Positions 1-4,322 of a stretch of 5,531 nucleotides of DNA are shown in pieces. The first letter of the stretch is position 1, and the number at the start of each line of letters is the position of its first letter. A program made the position numbers and the translations under genes. The notes beneath the pieces are model-generated. The model made no database searches and was not told where the DNA came from. It saw nothing but the letters and a program-made list of their open reading frames with translations. This stretch comes from an uncultured Methanobrevibacter sp. (GTDB lineage: Archaea; Methanobacteriota; Methanobacteria; Methanobacteriales; Methanobacteriaceae): assembly GCF_937906425.1 (NCBI RefSeq), contig NZ_CALCYR010000311.1, positions 1 through 5,531 on the forward strand, written 5' to 3'.

Positions 1-42
1 ATCCCCAATCCCCAATCCCCAATCCCCAATCCCCAATCCCCA
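1..42. repeat. Six tandem copies of 7-mer ATCCCCA (telomere-like, G-quadruplex-capable)
   Basis: Six exact copies of ATCCCCA run from the first base of the window to position 42, so the array may continue to the left. The minus strand reads as GGGG tracts separated by ATT, which is a spacing able to form an intramolecular G-quadruplex. The tract is sharply C-rich against almost pure A/T flanks. The unit resembles ciliate telomeric repeats (CCCCAA in Tetrahymena) but has an extra T. The sequence alone does not show a function. A simple slippage-prone microsatellite is the conservative reading. Confidence 0.95.
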
Positions 43-333
43 TTTATTTTAAATAATATTAAAAAATATTATTTATTTAAATATATTTTAAGTTTTATAG
101 TAAAGAATATTTATTTATTTTAATTAATTTATTTAATTAAAACAAATAAATATTTATTTATTATTTTTCGCAATATTTATGATGCTCCTATTTTTTCTTT
201 ATTTTCATAACTATTAATGAACAGATAATATTTTTAATAATAAAAAATCGAATTTGAAAGTTTTGAATAAATTAAGTTCTTTTAAGAATATATTGTTTGA
301 TAAGAAATATTTCTTATATTTAAATATTGATAT
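43..333. other. AT-rich non-coding stretch left of the TCTP gene
   Basis: About 290 bases are almost entirely A and T, with stop codons in all frames and no convincing gene or RNA. An 11-bp AT-only inverted repeat with a 4-base loop lies at 50-60/64-75 (arms 50-60 and 65-75). Several further hairpins occur close to the TCTP stop codon and are listed separately. Nothing else could be supported. Confidence 0.8.
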
Positions 334-338
334 TTAAA
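277..338 (-). terminator. Cluster of three hairpins immediately downstream of the TCTP gene
   Basis: Three inverted repeats follow one another. The first has arms 319-327 and 330-338 (9 bp, loop TG) and includes the TCTP stop codon. The second is a perfect 18-bp palindrome at 300-317 (ATAAGAAATATTTCTTAT). The third has arms 277-281 and 284-288. The stems hold very few G:C pairs, so they would be weak in RNA. A role in transcript 3'-end formation or mRNA stability is an inference from position. Confidence 0.4.
280..292. repeat. Left copy of a 13-bp direct repeat flanking the TCTP gene
   Basis: TTTTAAGAATATA at 280-292 recurs exactly at 960-972, so the two copies bracket the TCTP gene on both sides. 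Both are low-complexity AT sequence and chance is a real possibility. It is recorded because direct repeats can mark the ends of an inserted segment. Confidence 0.5.
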
Positions 339-879
339 CAGCTTCATCTTTTAATCCATCTTTGAAAAAGTAGAACATGGGTCCTTTGGCGGTGTCATCT
401 TCCCAATAGGAGATTGCGACACTTCCAACAATTTCACCTTCATCATTTTCTCCATTGGCTCCAGTATAAAGTTCAATATCATCATATTTAGGCACAATGA
501 ATTTAATAAAAGCTTGAGCTCCTTTTTTGAATCCTTCAACTCTGTCTTTTTTTCCGTTTTCTTCCAAATAAGCAATAATTTTCTTGAAATAGTCTTTAAT
601 ATAAGCCATAAATTCTTTTTTACTCATATTAACTTGTTTTAAATCATGATTTGCAACAACATCAAGAACCATCTCCACATTACCTTGGGCTGGAGCCTCC
701 TCAGGTGCTTCCTCTGGTTGGCCAAAAGCATTTCCACATCCAATATCGACATCACCTAAATCGTCTTTTGGTCTGTTTTTTGAAGGAATTTTTAAAATTG
801 CATCTTCATATTCTGATGTCATCTCGAAAGTATCGGAAGTCATTTCATCGCCGGTTAATACATCCTTAAAGATTCTCAT
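334..879 (-). CDS. Translationally controlled tumor protein (TCTP) family protein
   Basis: Complete 181-residue protein, close to the usual TCTP length of about 170-180. In eukaryotes TCTP is an abundant cytosolic protein linked to growth control, translation-factor and GTPase interactions, calcium binding and anti-apoptotic activity; its archaeal role is unknown. From memory the protein matches TCTP from end to end. The N-terminus (IFKDVLTGDEMTSD, residues 3-16) parallels human IYRDLISHDEMFSD and puts the conserved glutamate at position 12. DVDIG (43-47) begins the segment that corresponds to signature 1. An acidic Pro/Glu-rich stretch (54-66) sits where TCTPs have a flexible loop. A helical hairpin rich in Lys and Glu (about 86-129, with YIKDYFKKI) follows. 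The strand segment ELYTG (136-140) matches signature 2, and the C-terminus has FFKDGL (171-176), identical to human TCTP. Both signatures are degenerate: IGCGNAFG replaces IGANxSAEG, and TGAN replaces GEN. The start is fixed by alignment. No Shine-Dalgarno site precedes it. Family confidence is high; the eukaryotic origin is inferred. Confidence 0.93.
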   Translation of the reverse strand: MRIFKDVLTGDEMTSDTFEMTSEYEDAILKIPSKNRPKDDLGDVDIGCGNAFGQPEEAPEEAPAQGNVEMVLDVVANHDLKQVNMSKKEFMAYIKDYFKKIIAYLEENGKKDRVEGFKKGAQAFIKFIVPKYDDIELYTGANGENDEGEIVGSVAISYWEDDTAKGPMFYFFKDGLKDEAV

Positions 880-904
880 CTTTAAATGATAAAAATTAAT
901 AAAT

Positions 905-922
905 TTTAATAATTTATATTAA
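905..922 (-). promoter_or_regulatory. Possible TATA box of the TCTP gene
   Basis: The minus strand carries TTAATATAAATTATTA here, with a TATA-like core centred about 36 bases before the start codon. If transcription begins about 26 bases downstream, the leader would be only about 10 bases long. That fits the absence of a Shine-Dalgarno motif. The region is so AT-rich that the match is weak evidence. Confidence 0.35.
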
Positions 923-939
923 TAAAAATAAATTAATCA

Positions 940-1003
940 TTAAAAAGAATAATAATCCTTTTTAAGAATATAAAAATAAAACATTCTAATTCTTAAAAAG
1001 AAT
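940..1003 (-). terminator. Two hairpins between the surface-protein gene and the TCTP gene
   Basis: Directly after the stop codon of the 1008-1682 gene is the inverted repeat ATTCTT-AAA-AAGAAT (989-1003). Further downstream a second stem has arms 940-950 and 955-965, eleven pairs with one G:U wobble in the RNA and a TATT loop, followed by T-rich sequence. Together they probably terminate the upstream gene and so separate it from TCTP transcription. The stems are AT-rich and the assignment is positional. Confidence 0.45.
960..972. repeat. Right copy of the 13-bp direct repeat flanking the TCTP gene
   Basis: TTTTAAGAATATA matches 280-292 exactly in the same orientation. It overlaps the second arm of the hairpin at 940-965, so its sequence may be constrained by that stem rather than by any insertion event. 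Confidence 0.5.
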
Positions 1004-1007
1004 AAAA

Positions 1008-1682
1008 CTATTGCTCTTCAACAGTTACATTTCCTGCTAGGATTTGATTAATCTGATCATTTGCTTGCTCAAATTCATCTTTAGTCATATTTAATAATTT
1101 ATACATTTGAGGAGCCTTTTTAGCATCCTTTAAAGTTACACTGTTAAGCAAAGGTTCAATATCATTCTTAAACAAGTCACAATATAGGGAACCGTCACAT
1201 GGAGTCACATTTCCATATGACATGACATTAATCATATAAGTTGTGTCATTTATATCCGCTTCACAGATGTAAACATCAATTATATCAGATGTTTCACTGG
1301 AATTGCTTGATGAATTATTTGTATCATTTGTTGAAGGAACAGCCTGGGAATAGAATATTTTCCAGTCAACCCCATTAAAGTTACGGGTTTCAGGAGCTGC
1401 CATACCTTGTAACATATACAAATTTGTAATGAATGAACCTTGTTTTACACAAGACATATTATAAGTGATATTTTTATCCTTTTCTGTATAGGATGCTGTC
1501 CAATTAGAATATTTGGACTTTTCAACCTTGTTGACACTTACTTCACCTTGGAATGTACCGCTCATAAATTGATTATCAAAATCAGTGTGAGCTGCGAATA
1601 AATCAAAGGCATAAGCTCCACCGATTACGGCTAAAACAACTGCAATTAGAGCAATGACAATTCCAATAATCTTTTTATTCAT
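1008..1682 (-). CDS. Membrane-anchored, sequon-rich surface protein (hypothetical)
   Basis: 224 residues, family not recognised. A short lysine-bearing N-terminus is followed by one hydrophobic helix (about residues 5-26, IIGIVIALIAVVLAVIGG), which is either an uncleaved signal anchor or a signal peptide. The rest is hydrophilic and predicted to lie outside the membrane. It holds eleven N-X-S/T sequons at N60, N71, N75, N119, N122, N123, N127, N145, N158, N198 and N218. Four of these fall in an Asn/Ser-rich linker (117-131) that probably joins two subdomains. N158 is followed by proline and is less likely to be used. Four cysteines (78, 140, 162, 168) could form two disulfides. GGAGG lies 7 bases before the ATG, giving a confident start. 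Such small anchored glycoproteins are common in methanogens with pseudomurein walls, but this function is inferred. It is followed by the TCTP gene with terminator-like hairpins between. Confidence 0.85.
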   Translation of the reverse strand: MNKKIIGIVIALIAVVLAVIGGAYAFDLFAAHTDFDNQFMSGTFQGEVSVNKVEKSKYSNWTASYTEKDKNITYNMSCVKQGSFITNLYMLQGMAAPETRNFNGVDWKIFYSQAVPSTNDTNNSSSNSSETSDIIDVYICEADINDTTYMINVMSYGNVTPCDGSLYCDLFKNDIEPLLNSVTLKDAKKAPQMYKLLNMTKDEFEQANDQINQILAGNVTVEEQ

Positions 1683-1689
1683 TATTTTT

Positions 1690-1694
1690 CCTCC
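1690..1694 (-). promoter_or_regulatory. Shine-Dalgarno site of the surface-protein gene
   Basis: The minus strand reads GGAGG here, 7 bases before the ATG at 1682. This is a strong archaeal ribosome binding site and supports that start. Confidence 0.85.
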
Positions 1695-1729
1695 ATAATT
1701 TTAGAAAAATTTTTTTTAAATTAAAAAAT

Positions 1730-1738
1730 TATAATATT
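1730..1738 (-). promoter_or_regulatory. Possible TATA box of the surface-protein gene
   Basis: TATTATAAT on the minus strand would place the transcription start about 20-25 bases before the ATG, leaving a leader just long enough for the GGAGG site. The surroundings are equally AT-rich, so this is tentative. Confidence 0.3.
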
Positions 1739-1782
1739 AATTTCTTTCTTATCATTATTAATATTAATTATTTTTAAAAATA

Positions 1783-1867
1783 TTAAAAAATAATTAAAAA
1801 AGAATTAAAAAAGATTTAAAATAATAAAAAAGAAATAAAAATAAAGAAAATTTAAAAATAAAAAGAA
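1783..1867 (-). terminator. Oligo-T tract downstream of the 1868-2257 gene
   Basis: Read on the minus strand, the bases after the TAA of the 1868-2257 gene are a series of T-runs of four to six bases. They include two tandem copies of CTTTTTTAATT (1792-1802 and 1803-1813). Archaeal RNA polymerase terminates on runs of T in the non-template strand, so this is a likely multi-site terminator. It argues that the genes on either side are separate transcription units. Confidence 0.55.
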
Positions 1868-2257
1868 TTATTTAGCTAAAGTAAAGTTTGGTCTGAATTT
1901 AGAACTTCTTTTTATATTCTTTATTTCTACCTTACTTGGACATTTGTGCTCTTCCAACATAAGGATTTTATAATCATAATCTTCAGGTAAGCTACTGTCC
2001 TTACCGTCAATAAGACCTCTGAAACTTACACCGATGTCACCGGTTCCACCTATATCAAAATTTAATCTTTCAATGCTATTGAAGTTTTCAAAAAACATCT
2101 CCAATTCAATTGTTCTTTCCATAGGTGCTTTATAATGAACTGCCATTATTTTATTGGAACTAGTTCTCACTTTAATAAATTTCTGTTCCATTTCAATTGT
2201 TTCACCATCACGAACCTTTTTCAAAGTTACAAATGGGCTAATTTCATTTGATTCCAT
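1868..2257 (-). CDS. Small hypothetical protein
   Basis: 129 residues, family not recognised. There is no signal peptide or membrane segment, so it is presumably cytosolic. It is rich in both acidic and basic residues. The pattern alternates short hydrophobic strands (IEMEQKFIKV at 21-30, TIELEMFFENF at 49-59, IERLNFDIGG at 62-71, VEIKNI at 110-115), which suggests a mainly beta fold. A glycine-rich turn (GGTGDIG, 70-76) is not an obvious nucleotide-binding loop. The C-terminus is basic (KRSSKFRPNFTLAK). There is one cysteine (106). A strong GAGGTGA site sits 4 bases before the ATG, which makes the start and the coding status convincing. It is divergent from the zinc-ribbon gene and followed by a T-rich terminator. 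No function is proposed. Confidence 0.8.
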   Translation of the reverse strand: MESNEISPFVTLKKVRDGETIEMEQKFIKVRTSSNKIMAVHYKAPMERTIELEMFFENFNSIERLNFDIGGTGDIGVSFRGLIDGKDSSLPEDYDYKILMLEEHKCPSKVEIKNIKRSSKFRPNFTLAK

Positions 2258-2261
2258 TAGT

Positions 2262-2268
2262 TCACCTC
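2262..2268 (-). promoter_or_regulatory. Shine-Dalgarno site of the 1868-2257 gene
   Basis: The minus strand reads GAGGTGA, a full match to the archaeal anti-Shine-Dalgarno complement, ending 4 bases before the ATG at 2257. It decides the start of this gene. Confidence 0.9.
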
Positions 2269-2448
2269 AAGTAATCTATTTTCAAAAAAATCTTATTTAT
2301 CTAAAATTAAAAATTTACGTATGACTAAATTTTTATTCAATTAAATATTTTGTCAATATCTTATTTAACCATTACGATTATAAAAAGAAAAAACCTATTT
2401 AAAAAAGCTTATTTTTTATAAAAAGTTAAAAAGCAGACAAAAATACTC

Positions 2449-2481
2449 AAAGAATAATAAAAGAATAATAAAAGAATAATA
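2449..2481. repeat. Three exact tandem copies of AAAGAATAATA
   Basis: An 11-bp unit is repeated three times without a mismatch in the divergent intergenic region, about 65 bases upstream of the zinc-ribbon TATA box. The spacing is close to one helical turn per unit. It may be slippage in low-complexity DNA or a set of phased protein-binding sites; the sequence does not decide. Confidence 0.85.
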
Positions 2482-2547
2482 ATTTCGCTGGAAAATTTAT
2501 TAAAAACTAAAAATACTGATAATTAAACTGGTAAAGAAAGATTAAAA

Positions 2548-2557
2548 TATATAAATA
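2548..2557 (+). promoter_or_regulatory. TATA box of the zinc-ribbon gene
   Basis: TATATAAATA is a good archaeal TATA element. Transcription starting about 26 bases downstream of its centre would begin near 2578-2580. That leaves a leader of about 45 bases containing the AGGTGA site. Confidence 0.6.
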
Positions 2558-2579
2558 TTAAAAATAACATAACTCTATG

Positions 2580-2599
2580 TATAACTATATATAGTTATA
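2580..2599. promoter_or_regulatory. Perfect 20-bp palindrome at the predicted transcription start
   Basis: TATAACTATATATAGTTATA equals its own reverse complement over all 20 bases. It begins about 28 bases downstream of the TATA-box centre, so it covers the expected transcription start of the zinc-ribbon gene. This is the position where archaeal repressors block RNA polymerase recruitment or initiation. Operator function is inferred. The central CTATATATAG could instead be an alternative TATA element. Confidence 0.55.
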
Positions 2600-2613
2600 A
2601 AAAATTATTTTCA

Positions 2614-2619
2614 AGGTGA
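2614..2619 (+). promoter_or_regulatory. Shine-Dalgarno site of the zinc-ribbon gene
   Basis: AGGTGA lies 4 bases before the ATG at 2624. Its spacing is identical to that of the neighbouring 1868-2257 gene, and it confirms that this short frame is translated. Confidence 0.85.
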
Positions 2620-2623
2620 AAAG

Positions 2624-2782
2624 ATGTGTAGTTCTGGAGGCCCAATGGCCGATCTTTCAATGAAAAAATTGAAAACTAAAAAATATAAATGTCTTGACTG
2701 TGGAAATGAATTTAAAGGATTAGGTAAAAAAGTTATCTGTCCTTCTTGTCAAAGCGACAACGTAGAATCTAAAGAGAAATAA
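2624..2782 (+). CDS. Small zinc-ribbon protein, 52 residues
   Basis: A short gene beginning MCSSGGPMADLSMKKLK. Two CxxC knuckles, C23-L-D-C26 and C39-P-S-C42, are separated by 12 residues and followed or flanked by Gly and Gln/Asn turns. This is a typical single zinc-ribbon or rubredoxin-like knuckle pair that should bind one Zn(II). A further cysteine at position 2 and the SSGG segment form a flexible N-terminus. The region between the knuckles (GNEFKGLGKKVI) is basic, compatible with nucleic-acid or protein contact. The start is supported by AGGTGA, a TATA box and the lack of any other in-frame start nearby. Zinc-ribbon proteins of this size are common in methanogens and mostly uncharacterised. 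A specific role, for instance as a transcription or translation accessory factor, cannot be read from the sequence. The palindrome at the start of transcription suggests regulated expression. Confidence 0.88.
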   Translation: MCSSGGPMADLSMKKLKTKKYKCLDCGNEFKGLGKKVICPSCQSDNVESKEK

Positions 2783-2787
2783 ATTAT

Positions 2788-2875
2788 TAATTTAGTTTAA
2801 AAACTTAAATAATATTATTTTAATTAGTTTTAATTTTAATTATTTTAATTATTTAATTATTTTTAATTTACTCAA
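2788..2875 (+). terminator. Hairpin plus T-rich tract after the zinc-ribbon gene
   Basis: A 5-bp stem (AGTTT/AAACT, 2794-2798 and 2801-2805) follows the stop codon. After it come repeated TTTT and TTTTT runs interspersed with AATT up to about 2870. T-rich non-template sequence is the usual archaeal termination signal, so this is the likely end of the zinc-ribbon transcript. Confidence 0.45.
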
Positions 2876-2888
2876 AGATTTTAATAAA

Positions 2889-2947
2889 ATTTTAATTGAT
2901 TTTAATTGATTTTAATTGATTTTAATTGATTTTAATTGATTTTAATT
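2889..2947. repeat. 10-bp tandem repeat TTTAATTGAT, about six copies
   Basis: Five exact copies of TTTAATTGAT fill 2891-2940 and a further seven bases match up to 2947. The period equals one turn of B-DNA. Each unit holds an uninterrupted A/T tract (TTTTAATT), so the tracts are phased on the same face of the helix, a pattern that bends DNA. It lies about 110-165 bases upstream of the 3057 start. Bending, chromatin (histone or Alba) positioning or simple slippage are all possible. Confidence 0.9.
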
Positions 2948-2960
2948 AAATATTAACTTA

Positions 2961-2970
2961 AAATATAAAT
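2961..2970 (+). promoter_or_regulatory. Possible TATA box of the 3057-3521 gene
   Basis: AAATATAAAT lies just beyond the 10-bp repeat array. It would give a transcription start near 2992 and a leader of about 65 bases. It is the best TATA-like match upstream of the gene, but the whole region is AT-rich. Confidence 0.35.
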
Positions 2971-3056
2971 TAATTTAATAATATTAAAATTTAAACTTTT
3001 TAATAATTTCACTCTTTACTTTTTTTATTAGTTTTACTTTAAAAATTATTGATACC

Positions 3057-3521
3057 ATGAAAAGGGAAATTAAATTTAGCGAAGATGAAATACTTTTTCT
3101 TCTTGGAGAAAGTGGAATGGTAGGCATCATCAAGGCTGGAGAAGACAAAATGCTTTTTATAGGAACTCCAGACAATGATGAAATTGTTCAATACCTTGAA
3201 AAAGATGATTTAATAGCTGTTTCTTCTTTTAATCTTGGAGAAAAATATGAAAAGGGAATAAGATCCCTTGCATATCTGACAAGAGACATTGAATCTCCAA
3301 TTCTTGTTCTTCCAAAGGACCATCCAAGTTCAAAAAGACTTAAAATGGTTTTATCAGTTGGTGAAAATGTTAGACTGGACTGTGGAATCGTTCCTGGAAC
3401 ACATCCTGAACAGGACATTCTATGTTCCTGCGACAGCTTATCCGGCCTAAACATAATTAAATCTGAAGACGGCGTAATTATCGAAGGGGAAGTCAAAAAC
3501 TATAAAATAGAACCATTTTAA
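3057..3521 (+). CDS. Conserved-looking hypothetical protein, 154 residues
   Basis: I do not recognise the family. The protein is soluble, with no signal peptide or membrane helix, and slightly acidic. Its N-terminal half has alternating short helices and strands (EILFLLGESGMVGIIKAG at 11-28, KMLFIGTPDN at 31-40). A middle segment has the strand PILVLPKDHPSSKRLKMVLSVGENVRL (81-107). The C-terminal part contains three cysteines (109, 123, 125), a CSC pair and a conserved-looking VPGTHPEQD (112-120), then a beta-rich end (VIIEGEVKNYKIE). The cysteines with His116 could bind a metal, but no standard motif is visible. No Shine-Dalgarno site precedes the ATG, and no better in-frame start exists upstream, so initiation is unusual for this window. 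DUF116 follows 93 bases later on the same strand and could be co-transcribed. Confidence 0.82.
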   Translation: MKREIKFSEDEILFLLGESGMVGIIKAGEDKMLFIGTPDNDEIVQYLEKDDLIAVSSFNLGEKYEKGIRSLAYLTRDIESPILVLPKDHPSSKRLKMVLSVGENVRLDCGIVPGTHPEQDILCSCDSLSGLNIIKSEDGVIIEGEVKNYKIEPF

Positions 3522-3542
3522 ATTAATCAAAAGCAAAAAAAA

Positions 3543-3552
3543 CTATAAAAGA
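3543..3552 (+). promoter_or_regulatory. Possible TATA box of the DUF116 gene
   Basis: CTATAAAAGA lies about 68 bases before the ATG at 3615 and would give a leader of about 40 bases. If used, the DUF116 gene has its own promoter and is not strictly dependent on the gene before it. The evidence is a motif match only. Confidence 0.35.
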
Positions 3553-3614
3553 ACATTTTTATTAAAAAAACAAATCAAAACCTAATTAAAAAAAAATCTT
3601 TAAAGCTGACAATT

Positions 3615-4322
3615 ATGTTATTTCATGAACAAGCATTCCAAATCATTGGTGAAGGAGTAATAATTTTAATAGTTATAATATTTATCCTATTGATTATTTC
3701 ACTTATATTAGGAATAATCCTATTAAGGAAAAATAAATTAGTATTTCCATCACTGATTATATATGCAATCAATGTTTTTTACTCTCCTTTAAAGAGTTTA
3801 GCGAAATATTTAGGATTTGATGAAGATTTGATTGATCACATCGGTATTGAAGTAAGAAATAAAGTAAATAAACCTAAATTCGATTCAATTCCACCTGAAG
3901 AAAAGATAATTGTTCTTCCACATTGCCTTAGATCTGCAGAATGTGAAGCAAGCCTTAAGGAAAGTGGAATCAAATGTACCTATTGTGGAAAATGTGCTAT
4001 CGGTACAATCAAATCAAAGGCAGAACCTATGGGATACAAGGTTTTTATTGTTCCAGGTTCAAGTTTTGTTAAAAAAATCGTTCAGCAAAACAAATTCAAG
4101 GCAGTTTTAGGTGTTGCATGTCATGTTGACTTGAATCAAACCATGATGGCATTATCAGATTTTGCACCTCAGGGAGTTCTTCTTTCAAATTCAGGATGTT
4201 TTGAAACAAGAGTTGATATAGGCAATGTTTTGGAAAAAATAGGATATTATGAATATCGTGAAAAAGAGAAAGAGCTTAAAAAATCTGAAAAAGAAGAAAA
4301 AGAAGAAATAAAAACTGCTTAA
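3615..4322 (+). CDS. DUF116 family membrane-anchored cysteine-rich protein
   Basis: 235 residues. A single hydrophobic helix occupies residues 15-37, followed by KK-type basic residues, so the bulk is probably cytoplasmic. The soluble part matches DUF116 as I know it. It shows LPHCLRSAEC (101-110), CTYCGKCAIG (121-130, cysteines 121, 124 and 127), a Gly-Tyr then VPGSSFVKK segment (140-154), LGVACHVDL (165-173, Cys169) and LLSNSGCFETRVD (189-201, Cys195). Seven conserved-looking cysteines, three of them in a CxxCxxC cluster, suggest an Fe-S or zinc site. The family's biochemical function is not established to my knowledge. The last 20 residues are a low-complexity Lys/Glu tail that merges at DNA level with the downstream A-rich repeat array, so the tail may have arisen by repeat slippage. 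There is no clear Shine-Dalgarno site before the ATG. Confidence 0.9.
   Translation: MLFHEQAFQIIGEGVIILIVIIFILLIISLILGIILLRKNKLVFPSLIIYAINVFYSPLKSLAKYLGFDEDLIDHIGIEVRNKVNKPKFDSIPPEEKIIVLPHCLRSAECEASLKESGIKCTYCGKCAIGTIKSKAEPMGYKVFIVPGSSFVKKIVQQNKFKAVLGVACHVDLNQTMMALSDFAPQGVLLSNSGCFETRVDIGNVLEKIGYYEYREKEKELKKSEKEEKEEIKTA

Larger units (their letters stand above)
2258..2623. other. Divergent intergenic region with promoter elements, no gene
   Basis: The region separates the minus-strand 1868-2257 gene from the plus-strand zinc-ribbon gene. It contains the Shine-Dalgarno sites of both genes, an 11-bp triple repeat, a TATA box and a perfect palindrome, each listed separately. A TATA-like TTTTTATAAAAAAT on the minus strand near 2410-2423 could drive the leftward gene, but would give a leader of well over 100 bases. 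I see no coding frame of note and no recognisable RNA gene. Confidence 0.7.

Noticed and set aside
1..42. A true linear-chromosome telomere
   Set aside because: The unit does not exactly match a telomeric repeat known to me, only six copies are visible, and the flanking genes are archaeal. It is kept only as a possibility in the findings.
351..869. Open frames at 351-575 (minus) and 651-869 (plus) within the TCTP gene
   Set aside because: They overlap the TCTP coding sequence in other frames, have no ribosome site and give low-complexity products.
2449..2947. CRISPR array in the repeat-containing intergenic regions
   Set aside because: The repeats are contiguous 10-11-bp units with no unique spacers and no cas genes nearby.
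2984..3496. Minus-strand frames at 2984-3175 and 3188-3496
   Set aside because: They lie antisense to the 3057-3521 gene or in AT-rich flank, with no ribosome site or recognisable domain.
3910..4110. Plus-strand frame inside the DUF116 gene
   Set aside because: It is an out-of-frame shadow of the well-supported DUF116 coding sequence.
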